NCBI GenBank assembly: GCA_021228405.1
Contig: JAJQRF010000001.1
Coordinates: 124,001 to 188,000, forward strand
Direction of reading: 5' to 3'
DNA length: 64,000 bases
DNA from: Pyrinomonadaceae bacterium
Lineage (GTDB): Bacteria; Acidobacteriota; Blastocatellia; Pyrinomonadales; Pyrinomonadaceae
Shown: piece after piece, positions 57,512 through 64,000 of the stretch
How positions within the stretch are numbered: position 1 is the first letter of the stretch
How the letters are laid out: every line of letters begins with the position of its first letter
Notes under the pieces: model-generated
What the model was told of the DNA's origin: nothing
What the model saw: the letters and a program-made list of their open reading frames with translations, nothing else
The model's database searches: none
Made by a program: the position numbers and the translations under genes

Positions 57512-57919
57512 TCAAATGATTTTTCGCATTTTAGCCGCAATCCCTGGTGTAAAAAGCAAGATCAATAAGCCGACTGGCATCAGCCCGCCTTCCCAAATTT
57601 TGTAATCGGAAAAGATTCTTTCCCCCGAAGCATCGAGAATAAATCTGCCGAGTATAATTTCAAATGCTATCGTCAAGCTCACCCAAAAAACTCCAATTTT
57701 TATCAATTGAGAAACTTTCTCCGCCGAAATCCAACGGATAAAGAAAAAGGTTATCATCAGGATTATCAACGCACCCGTAAAAACCGATATTTGCCGCGCC
57801 CGAAAATCTCCGATGCGCGGTTCGAGCAATACTGTCCGCAAAGTTCCGTGAAACGATTCCGCGAAAATAATCAGGAGCCAAATCATAAAACTGCGAATAT
57901 ATAAATTTTGACCTTTCAT
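57512..57919 (-). CDS. Small four-helix membrane protein, unknown function
   Basis: A 135-residue protein with four hydrophobic segments (~9-25, ~44-62, ~72-92 and ~110-128). Charged residues lie between helices 1 and 2 (EPRIGDFRARQ). It is well separated from neighbours and shares the bidirectional terminator with the DUF1501 gene. I do not recognise the family. Confidence 0.65.
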   Translation of the reverse strand: MKGQNLYIRSFMIWLLIIFAESFHGTLRTVLLEPRIGDFRARQISVFTGALIILMITFFFIRWISAEKVSQLIKIGVFWVSLTIAFEIILGRFILDASGERIFSDYKIWEGGLMPVGLLILLFTPGIAAKMRKII

Positions 57920-57933
57920 AAGCAGAAAAACCC

Positions 57934-57969
57934 AGTTCAGAGTCCCGCCTGAAGGCGGGACTCTGAACT
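57934..57969. repeat. Perfect 16-bp palindrome, copy C of the dispersed family
   Basis: AGTTCAGAGTCCCGCC at 57934-57949 pairs perfectly with 57954-57969 around the loop TGAA. The stem sequence matches the outer arms of copies A and B, as if only the stems had been kept. It lies 14 bp upstream of the membrane-protein gene. Confidence 0.6.
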
Positions 57970-58331
57970 ATTTATATACAATTTTTTTGCCGTTTTTTGG
58001 AAAAAAAGCTTGGTTTGATGAAATAAGGTAAATAATATCGTTTTAATTCAAAGAACTATCTCTTTCATACAAATACTGGAATTTGTATTGGGAAATATTC
58101 CGCAGTTTGATTACGCGATTGTGTGAATTTACACAGTTCTTCGCGTAGAGTGCCGAAATAACGGGCGTTTTAGTTGAAATTTAATGGTATATAGTTTGCA
58201 AACTTCCTTTTTGATAGGTGTGGCTCGACTGTATTTTCAGTCTTACCGATAACTTATTTGTTAACCCAAAAATTGCAAATAACTTTTCAGATTTAACGCA
58301 AGACGACCGATTTTTTAGGAAAAACCAAAGA
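57970..58331. promoter_or_regulatory. Leader region of the Crp/Fnr gene
   Basis: AT-rich DNA with one symmetric site, TGTGTGAATTTACACA at 58120-58135 (14 of 16 positions symmetric), about 200 bp before the regulator's start. It resembles a Crp-type operator and could allow autoregulation. No gene recognised. Confidence 0.45.
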
Positions 58332-59063
58332 ATGAAAGCTTTAAATGATTTATCAATTCAGCATAAATGTTCGGAATGTAGAGTTCGTTCCAATGATTTT
58401 TTCTGCAATTTTCTCAGCACCAATATTAGTATTTTTGAATCGCTCAAGATCACGCACGCATATCCGAAAGGCTCGACGCTTTTTATGGAAGGTCAGCCTT
58501 CAAACGGGATTTATATGCTTTGTCAGGGACGCGTTAAACTTTCGACTTGTTCGCAGGACGGAAAGATCATCATTCTGCACATCGCCGAAGCGGGCGAAAT
58601 TTTGGGATTAAGCTCGGCGATTTCCGATTCGATCCATATGACGACCGCCGAAGTTATCGAACCTTGTCAGGTAAATTTCGTCAGAAAGCAGGATTTCCTC
58701 AAATTCATCGAGCAAAATTCCGACGCTTGTTTGAATGCCGTCAAACAGTTGAGCCACAGTTACCAGACCGCACATTTGCAGATTTGTTCGCTCGGTTTGT
58801 CGGGTTCGGTCGCCGATAAGCTCGCCAAACTCTTCATCGGCTGGTGCGACAATTCACGCCAGAATTCCGAAACCGTTCGCTTGAAGATCACTTACACACA
58901 CGAAGAAATTGCCGAAATGATCGGCACTTCGCGTGAAACCGTGACGCGGCTTTTGAAGGATTTCAAGGAACGGCAATTGATCTCGCGCAACGGTTCGGAA
59001 TTTATCGTCCACAGCAAAAGAAAACTCGAAAATTCCATCGGCACACGCTATAAATCCAATTAA
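58332..59063 (+). CDS. Crp/Fnr-family transcriptional regulator
   Basis: A 243-residue regulator. I start it at the ATG at 58332, not the GTG at 58218, because the extra 38 residues are not family-like; no strong ribosome site is present. The N-terminus has a Cys cluster (CSEC-x8-C, residues 12-24), similar to Fnr-type [4Fe-4S] ligation but not identical in spacing. A cyclic-nucleotide-binding roll follows (~30-150), with a fourth Cys in EPCQVNFV. A winged HTH (HEEIAEMIGTSRETVTRLLKDF, ~190-215) completes it. It is adjacent to the electron-transfer genes, so redox or oxygen control of them is likely. Confidence 0.9.
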   Translation: MKALNDLSIQHKCSECRVRSNDFFCNFLSTNISIFESLKITHAYPKGSTLFMEGQPSNGIYMLCQGRVKLSTCSQDGKIIILHIAEAGEILGLSSAISDSIHMTTAEVIEPCQVNFVRKQDFLKFIEQNSDACLNAVKQLSHSYQTAHLQICSLGLSGSVADKLAKLFIGWCDNSRQNSETVRLKITYTHEEIAEMIGTSRETVTRLLKDFKERQLISRNGSEFIVHSKRKLENSIGTRYKSN

Positions 59064-59065
59064 AA

Positions 59066-59081
59066 TGTGATTTGCGTCACG
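59066..59081. promoter_or_regulatory. Crp-like operator 1, upstream of the CNB gene
   Basis: TGTGA-N6-TCACG, one base off the TGTGA-N6-TCACA consensus, 2 bp after the regulator stop. Its centre (59073.5) is about 62 bp before a start point predicted from GATAAT at 59125-59130. Confidence 0.6.
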
Positions 59082-59131
59082 CGTTTATGTGACAAAAATC
59101 CTAATCCGCGCAATGATTTTCCGCGATAATA

Positions 59132-59159
59132 AAATCGCCTTTTAGGTTAAAGGCGATTT
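59132..59159 (+). promoter_or_regulatory. Hairpin sequestering the ribosome site of the CNB gene
   Basis: An 11-bp stem (AAATCGCCTTT with AAAGGCGATTT) directly abuts the ATG at 59160. The only Shine-Dalgarno-like purines (AAAGG, 59149-59153) lie in its right arm. If transcribed whole, it should block translation. Confidence 0.6.
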
Positions 59160-59624
59160 ATGAACACTGATTATCAGGTAAATTCAGGCTGTTTTCTCGG
59201 ACAACCGTTCTCTTCCGATCAATTATTCTCCGAACTTTCAGCGGAAAAATTCCGCACGCTTACCGAAAGATCGCGCAAAATTCGTTTCAAAAAAGGAAAT
59301 AACATTCTCTCGAACGGCAAACTTCCCGAATGCGTTTACATTCTCTCTCGCGGAAAGGCTGAAATTTCGACGAATTTCAACGAAAAAAAACAGAATATCC
59401 GCTTGATAATGGAGGACGAGATCATCGGATTGCCTGAAATTTTGGGCAATTTCCCGACCGAAACCAACGTGGAAACGCTCACGGATTGTGAATGCGAATG
59501 TATTCCGCGCGAACTCTTCATCGATCTACTGCTCGAAGAACCGAAAGTTTGTTTGCGTCTGCTTAAAATTTTCAGTGAAAATCTGCAAAAAAGCTATAAA
59601 TTATTTTCAAGCCTAACTTCTTAG
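59160..59624 (+). CDS. Stand-alone cyclic-nucleotide-binding-domain protein
   Basis: A 154-residue protein made of one cNMP-binding roll (KFRTLTERSRKIRFKKGNNILSNG onward) plus a short C-terminal helix, and no HTH. It is about 90 residues shorter than the upstream Crp/Fnr protein. It holds six Cys, including a CECEC run (DCECECIP) in the roll. It could modulate the neighbouring regulator or sense a ligand independently. It sits between the regulator and the decaheme gene in one direction. Confidence 0.7.
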   Translation: MNTDYQVNSGCFLGQPFSSDQLFSELSAEKFRTLTERSRKIRFKKGNNILSNGKLPECVYILSRGKAEISTNFNEKKQNIRLIMEDEIIGLPEILGNFPTETNVETLTDCECECIPRELFIDLLLEEPKVCLRLLKIFSENLQKSYKLFSSLTS

Positions 59625-59656
59625 TTTTCAACACTTAATTCATATTAATCAAGTTA

Positions 59657-59674
59657 TTGTGATAACCGTCACAA
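59657..59674. promoter_or_regulatory. Crp-like operator 2, upstream of the decaheme gene
   Basis: TTGTGATAACCGTCACAA, a perfect TGTGA-N6-TCACA palindrome, centred at 59665.5. With a -10 box TACAAT at 59718-59723 and a start near 59729, its centre would be near -63.5. Confidence 0.75.
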
Positions 59675-59680
59675 TTTACG

Positions 59681-59694
59681 GTGACATTGCTCAC
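59681..59694. promoter_or_regulatory. Crp-like operator 3, upstream of the decaheme gene
   Basis: GTGA-N6-TCAC, centred at 59687.5, 22 bp (two helical turns) from operator 2. With the start point predicted above it would be centred near -41.5, the class II Crp position. Confidence 0.65.
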
Positions 59695-59798
59695 AGACCG
59701 CAATTTCCTACAAAAAATACAATAAACACGGCAATAAAATGCACTTTTAGTCTATCACTCAACCGATATAACTAGATGGAGCAAATGGAGGCAAATAT

Positions 59799-60809
59799 AT
59801 GACTTCAATCAAAAATTTAAAGGTCGTTTTGCTTTGCGGATTTATCGTCTTGCTTTCCGCCTGGATCGTGATGGGAACTTATTCAAAAGTTACGGGAACG
59901 AGCGAAGTCGAAACGGTAAATGCCGCCGCCGATGATTATATCGGCAGCGATTCCTGCAAAGATTGTCACGAAGACGTTTTCAAAAGTTTTTCCGACACCA
60001 AGCACGCCAAACTCGGCAAGCTTGACAATTGGAAAGGAAAACCCGAAGGCTGTGAATCCTGTCACGGTCCGGGCAGAGCGCATTTTGAAAACGGCGGCGA
60101 CAAAACAAAGATAATTTCATTCAAAAATAAAAATTCAAAACAAGTTTCCGAAACCTGTCTGTCTTGTCACGCGGGCAAAGAAAGTCATAACAACTTTCGG
60201 CGCGGCGAACATTGGCGCAATGACGTAGGTTGCACGGAATGTCACACGGCGCACGGACCAGATCACGGTTCGGAAAAACCGGGTTCGATTACTTTCGTCA
60301 ATGGAGTAAGCAAAGAGAATCCGAACACGGCAACGACGGCGATGCTGAAAGCCGGCGAGCCGCAATTATGTATCGCCTGTCATACCGAAGCCAAACAGCA
60401 ATTTAACAAACCTTTTCATCATAAAGTTTTAGAAGGCACGATGAAATGCAGTGACTGTCACAACGCACACGGCGGCTTTGAACAAAAACAAACCAAGCTT
60501 TCCGTCGGCGCAGATGCCGCTTGTATTAAATGCCACACTGATAAACAGGGTCCGTTCGTCTTTGAACACGGTCCGCTCAAAACCGAAGGATGCACGGCTT
60601 GCCATACACCGCACGGCTCGAACAATCCGAAAATGCTCAAACGCAGTTCGGTTCGACAGCTTTGTCTGGAATGCCACAGTGCGATTTCCAATGTTGACGG
60701 CGGCGCACCGCAGGCTCCGCATAATCAATCGACGGTTCGCTATCAGAACTGCACGATCTGCCACGCGAAGATTCACGGCTCAAACACGAGCGCGGCATTT
60801 TTCAGGTAA
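59799..60809 (+). CDS. DmsE-type decaheme c-type cytochrome
   Basis: A 336-residue exported cytochrome. After an N-terminal signal/anchor (VVLLCGFIVLLSAWIVMG) it has ten CxxCH motifs (CKDCH, CESCH, CLSCH, CTECH, CIACH, CSDCH, CIKCH, CTACH, CLECH, CTICH). Paired CxxCH-x-AHG or PHG segments give the DmsE/MtrA-family layout. It would carry electrons across the periplasm to the barrel encoded 19 bp downstream. A purine-rich site (ATGGAGGCAA) precedes the ATG. Two Crp-like operators and a TACAAT box stand upstream. Confidence 0.92.
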   Translation: MTSIKNLKVVLLCGFIVLLSAWIVMGTYSKVTGTSEVETVNAAADDYIGSDSCKDCHEDVFKSFSDTKHAKLGKLDNWKGKPEGCESCHGPGRAHFENGGDKTKIISFKNKNSKQVSETCLSCHAGKESHNNFRRGEHWRNDVGCTECHTAHGPDHGSEKPGSITFVNGVSKENPNTATTAMLKAGEPQLCIACHTEAKQQFNKPFHHKVLEGTMKCSDCHNAHGGFEQKQTKLSVGADAACIKCHTDKQGPFVFEHGPLKTEGCTACHTPHGSNNPKMLKRSSVRQLCLECHSAISNVDGGAPQAPHNQSTVRYQNCTICHAKIHGSNTSAAFFR

Positions 60810-60828
60810 TGAATAGGAGGAGAAAAAT

Positions 60829-62913
60829 ATGTTCTGCGAAATAAACCACAAAATTAAATTATTATCGAACAACCGAACCTTATTCATCCTGTTTGCCGCG
60901 TTGGGAAGCTTGCTTTTGATAAACGGCAATATTTTCGGGCAAGCTTCTCAGCCTTCACCGACACCGGCACCCGATTATGAAGTGGGCGGTTATAAATTAA
61001 CGATGAACACCGAACTCGGTTATCGTTATCTGGACGTTGACGGCAGTGAAACGAAATACCGCAGTGATTTGAATTATCAGAAGGGTTTCCGCGTTTTCGA
61101 TTCCAGTTTTTTGATGGAAGGCAAGGAAGCGAAGAACGGACTTTTCGATTCGTTGCTGGTCAAAACTTCGGGTTGGGGCGATGATCCGTCGGGATTTTTG
61201 CGCGTGAATATGGAAAGAACGGGATTTTACCGTTTCAATACGAGCGTCAGACGCGTTCAGTATTACAACAACCTGAACAATCACGCGCTCGGCGAACATA
61301 CACGCAACACGAAGCATAATTTCGGCGATTTCGATCTGACGTTGTTGCCGCAAAACGAAAAGCTCCGCATTAATCTCGGATATTCGTTCGACCGCAACAA
61401 CGGACCCGGAACGTGGACGGTTCGCGCATACAGCGACGAATATGTCGTCAACAACGATTACGACACGAAAGCCGACGATATGAGAGTCGGAATCGACAGC
61501 AAGATTCTGGGCTTTAACGTTTCGCTTTTGCAAGGTTTCCGTTTTTTCAAAGACACGTCGAACTACAACATCACCGTTCCGAACGCGGGAAACAACACCA
61601 CGAATACGTCGGTTTTGGCAACATTTAACCGCAGTTTTCCGACGACGGGCAAAACGTATTACACGCAATTCGCCGCGCACCGGACGTTTGCGAAGGTTTT
61701 CGATTTTACCACAAACGTGATTTATTCAGGCACTAAAACGCGATCGAATATGCTCGAAGTGATTACGGGACGCGATAACTCGAACAACTTTATCGACCTC
61801 GACCGTTACGAGATCAGCGGCGATGCTTCGCGTCCGCAGACGCGCGGCGATTTCGGATTTACGTGGCTGGCGACCGAAAAACTGCGTATCTCGAACACGT
61901 TCACGTTCGACAAATTTGCGATCAACGGCGGTGAAGATTTATTCCAAGCCGCATACAGACGCAATGCCGCCGGAACACCGTTGGCACTTTCCGTCGCGAA
62001 AACTGCGGCTTACCGCGTCACCGATTACAGGCGTTTTGTTAATACGCTCGAAGCCGATTATCAATTCAACAATGCGGTCGCGGCACACGCGGGTTATCGT
62101 TTTACGAGCCGCCGCGCTGAAATTACGGGCTACAATTTCAACAAATTAACCGCTGTTAATGCAACCAACCCCGCATTCATCACGGAAGAGGAAGACAATC
62201 AAACGAACACTTTGATCGCCGGAATGAAGATCAAACCGATCAAAAACTGGGTCATCTTCTGGGATGTCGAACGCGGTTCGGCGGACAACGTTTTCACGCG
62301 TGTCGAGAATTACAAATTTATCAATTTCCGCGTCCGCAGTCGTTTGACGTTCGATAAATTCGGCTTGAGCGTTTCGGCGATCTCGAAGGACAACACGAAC
62401 CCGACCGTCTCGGACGAAATTCCGCCGCGGCAGTTCGGTGCGGACATCAACAACCGCATTTACACGGGCAGTTTCGACTGGAATCCGATTTCGGAATTAT
62501 CGTTCAGCACGGGCTACACCTATCAGCACCTGACGAGCGAAACGGCGATTCTTTACCCGTTGGGAACGGTCAGATTGCTCGGCATCAGCAAATTCTTCGT
62601 GCGCGATCATTACGCGTTCGTCGATGTCGCGGCGCGTCCCGTCAATCGCCTTGCGATCTTTGCGAGCTACCGCATCAGCAAGGACAACGGGCAGAACGAA
62701 TTTTCCTCCCTTCCGCAGAACTTCTTTACCTCGTATCCGATCGATTTCCGTTCGCCCGAAGTCCGCGTTGCCTTCCGCATCACGCGCAACATCGACTGGA
62801 ATTTCGGCTACCAGTATTACAATTACAAGGAAAAATTCCAGACGCTCCAAAACTACCGAGCGCATTTGCCATACACCTCATTGAAAATCTACTTCGGCGG
62901 CGGAGAACGTTAA
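60829..62913 (+). CDS. MtrB/PioB-like outer-membrane beta-barrel
   Basis: A 694-residue exported protein. A signal peptide (~18-38) is followed by alternating amphipathic strands with recurring aromatic ends (LGYRYLDVDG, FNTSVRRVQYYNNL, ITRNIDWNFGYQYYNY) and a terminal strand at the C-terminus. This pattern and its pairing with a decaheme cytochrome identify the MtrB/PioB family, the sleeve through which the cytochrome passes. No CxxC pair as in Shewanella MtrB is obvious. GGAGGAG precedes the ATG. No extracellular MtrC-like cytochrome gene is in the window. Confidence 0.82.
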   Translation: MFCEINHKIKLLSNNRTLFILFAALGSLLLINGNIFGQASQPSPTPAPDYEVGGYKLTMNTELGYRYLDVDGSETKYRSDLNYQKGFRVFDSSFLMEGKEAKNGLFDSLLVKTSGWGDDPSGFLRVNMERTGFYRFNTSVRRVQYYNNLNNHALGEHTRNTKHNFGDFDLTLLPQNEKLRINLGYSFDRNNGPGTWTVRAYSDEYVVNNDYDTKADDMRVGIDSKILGFNVSLLQGFRFFKDTSNYNITVPNAGNNTTNTSVLATFNRSFPTTGKTYYTQFAAHRTFAKVFDFTTNVIYSGTKTRSNMLEVITGRDNSNNFIDLDRYEISGDASRPQTRGDFGFTWLATEKLRISNTFTFDKFAINGGEDLFQAAYRRNAAGTPLALSVAKTAAYRVTDYRRFVNTLEADYQFNNAVAAHAGYRFTSRRAEITGYNFNKLTAVNATNPAFITEEEDNQTNTLIAGMKIKPIKNWVIFWDVERGSADNVFTRVENYKFINFRVRSRLTFDKFGLSVSAISKDNTNPTVSDEIPPRQFGADINNRIYTGSFDWNPISELSFSTGYTYQHLTSETAILYPLGTVRLLGISKFFVRDHYAFVDVAARPVNRLAIFASYRISKDNGQNEFSSLPQNFFTSYPIDFRSPEVRVAFRITRNIDWNFGYQYYNYKEKFQTLQNYRAHLPYTSLKIYFGGGER

Positions 62914-62936
62914 GAACTTCTTCCCGAAGCACACCC

Positions 62937-62979
62937 AAACCGAAGGGCTGAGAGTTTTCAATTCTCAGCCCTTCGGTTT
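62937..62979 (+). terminator. Intrinsic terminator of the decaheme/barrel operon
   Basis: A perfect 17-bp stem (AAACCGAAGGGCTGAGA with its complement, 9-nt loop), ending in TTTT. Strong hairpin 23 bp after the stop of the barrel gene. Confidence 0.85.
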
Positions 62980-62988
62980 TGTAACAAA

Positions 62989-63051
62989 TGTCCAACAAAC
63001 TTCAGTTTGTTGCTTATTGTGGCGAAACAACAAACTGAAGTTTGTTGGACA
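62989..63051. repeat. 24-bp perfect inverted repeat built of palindromes
   Basis: Two perfect 24-bp arms (62989-63012, 63028-63051) around a 15-bp spacer. Each arm is itself nearly palindromic (CAACAAAC-TTCA-GTTTGTTG). It resembles the right-edge repeat at 63950-64000 (TTCAAACTAAAGTTTGAA) in design. Confidence 0.7.
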
Positions 63052-63087
63052 CGCCTATCGATTTTAAAATCCGTAATTGGTAATTGG

Positions 63088-63744
63088 CTAACCCGTCACG
63101 GTCGCGCTGACGGTTTCGCTCCAAGGGCTCGCCGATTCGTCGCGCAAACGCCAGCGGAGCATATAATGCACCATTTTGCCGACATCTTCCGCGTCGAACT
63201 CCCAGGTGTAGGGCGATTTCGTGTCCAGACCGCGAAACAGACATTCGTGAAAATCGGTCGGCGCACTGCCGCCGATCTTTTGATAAATCTCGCAACCCAA
63301 CACACCGCGCGGCAGACGCTTCGATTCGGGCGCGGCTTCGTCGGCAAATTTGATCGTGTGAAAAAACCGCTGACTCGTATCGACCGTGCCCGTCGGACGC
63401 GTCGCCGTCGCGGGCAACGCCGACGAACCTTCAACCGGCACGCCCATCGCCGCGATATTTTCATCCGAAACATTGTTCAATTTCGCCTGTTTTACCAAAA
63501 ACCGTATCAACTCTTCGAGCGCGCCGCGCCCTGCCTCCTTCGCCTGCGTCTTGCTCCGCGCCTCCGCCTGCGCCGCCAAATGCGCCGTCAAACCGTCGGA
63601 AAATTCATCGGTCTTCACCCGCAGATCGTTCGCCTGATCCGCCGTCGCCCCGAAAGCCGTCGGCGAAGCATTCACGACGTTATACATCTGCTCGGCTTTA
63701 TCCGCTAACTCGCTGTCGGTTAATTTATCTAAAAAATCCGCCAT
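63088..63744 (-). CDS. Hypothetical protein with C-terminal FN3-like domain
   Basis: A 218-residue soluble protein without a signal peptide. Residues 1-100 are helical and charged (LDKLTDSELADKAEQMYNVV, AEARSKTQAKEAGRGALEEL). The C-terminal ~80 residues have a fibronectin-III-like strand pattern (GVLGCEIYQKI ... TWEFDAEDVGKMVHYMLRWRLRDE ... WSETVSATV). An AAGAGG ribosome site stands before the ATG. I do not recognise a function; FN3 in a cytosolic helical protein is unusual. Confidence 0.65.
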   Translation of the reverse strand: MADFLDKLTDSELADKAEQMYNVVNASPTAFGATADQANDLRVKTDEFSDGLTAHLAAQAEARSKTQAKEAGRGALEELIRFLVKQAKLNNVSDENIAAMGVPVEGSSALPATATRPTGTVDTSQRFFHTIKFADEAAPESKRLPRGVLGCEIYQKIGGSAPTDFHECLFRGLDTKSPYTWEFDAEDVGKMVHYMLRWRLRDESASPWSETVSATVTG

Positions 63745-63897
63745 ATTTTTTTCCTCTTTTAAATTTAAGATATGAAGAAAAATCTGGAAATGAGATTCAA
63801 AATTTTTCTTGCAATTTTATGACAGAAATCAACAAAAAATTTTGCGAATATTTTATAAATTAATTTCAAAGACTCTCAACCGTAATCAGACTTCAAA

Positions 63898-64000
63898 AAA
63901 GTGTTCAGAATTCAAAAGGCTTTCCTCGTTTGAATATCTTCAGCAAAATTCAAACTAAAGTTTGAACTCTAAACGCGCTCAGAGTTCAAACTTTAGTTTG
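63898..64000. repeat. Dispersed foldable element, copy D (cut by window edge)
   Basis: From 63898 (AAAGTGTTCAG) the sequence aligns with copies A and B (AAAGTGTT...GAGTCCC; AAGGCTTTCC), ending near GAACTCTAAACGC at 63968-63977. Nested TTCAAACTAAAGTTTGAA palindromes follow and run off the edge. Confidence 0.5.

Noticed and set aside
58218-58331. Longer start for the Crp/Fnr gene
   Set aside because: The 38 extra residues have no family resemblance and no ribosome site; 58332 gives the usual length.

Overview
The window looks like a chromosomal segment of an Acidobacteriota bacterium, most likely class Blastocatellia. The sequence support is indirect. There are two very large carboxypeptidase-regulatory/TonB 'Oar-like' receptors. 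There are several FG-GAP/ASPIC-UnbV (CRTAC1-type) secreted proteins with TPR partners, a DUF1800/DUF1501 pair, LVIVD and DUF305 proteins, and a moderate GC content with AT-rich intergenic DNA. No rRNA, tRNA, CRISPR or transposase gene was found.

Layout. Positions 1-7454 hold a glycan locus: a left-truncated GH43-type glycosidase, two divergent GH1-like glycosidases, a glycosyltransferase and UDP-galactopyranose mutase. Positions 7411-16000 hold housekeeping and stress genes: a small HTH-like protein, a hemerythrin, a DUF305 + LVIVD pair, a DUF123 GIY-YIG-like protein, an APC permease with a soluble tail, a beta-propeller and a DUF4177 protein. Positions 16138-22311 are one minus-strand operon, TPR / CRTAC1 / CRTAC1 / TPR. 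It is divergent from a TonB-dependent receptor at 22767-26219.

Positions 26458-43153 form an alpha-glucan (maltose/maltodextrin/starch) utilisation locus. On the plus strand it runs: SLC45-like MFS transporter, cytosolic GH13 alpha-glucosidase, maltose-type O-acetyltransferase, secreted GH13 amylase, PfkB sugar kinase, inverting-type GH97, secreted amylo-alpha-1,6-glucosidase-like protein, and a lipoprotein sugar-binding protein without its own ABC permease. On the minus strand it runs: GH13 lipoprotein, DUF1349, GH13 lipoprotein. The likely flow is receptor-mediated import across the outer membrane, debranching and hydrolysis in the periplasm, MFS import, then cytosolic hydrolysis and phosphorylation. 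Positions 43340-53661 hold a TPR+CRTAC1 fusion, a second Oar-like receptor and a large adhesin-like protein with six VCBS repeats. Positions 53866-57461 hold the DUF1800/DUF1501 (Tat) pair.

Positions 58332-62913 are a redox module: a Crp/Fnr regulator with an N-terminal Cys cluster, a stand-alone cyclic-nucleotide-binding-domain protein, a DmsE-type decaheme cytochrome and an MtrB/PioB-like outer-membrane barrel. Crp-like palindromes lie in front of the first, second and third genes. It reads as a porin-cytochrome electron conduit under Crp/Fnr control.

The least explained material is between genes. Three intergenic arrays have 20-21 bp units, many of them quasi-palindromic, each with its own sequence (3325-3516, 11585-11872, 38520-38792). 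There is also a dispersed family of foldable elements (3603-3676, 34504-34613, 57934-57969, 63898-64000); one copy looks like a MITE-type insertion inside the alpha-glucan operon.
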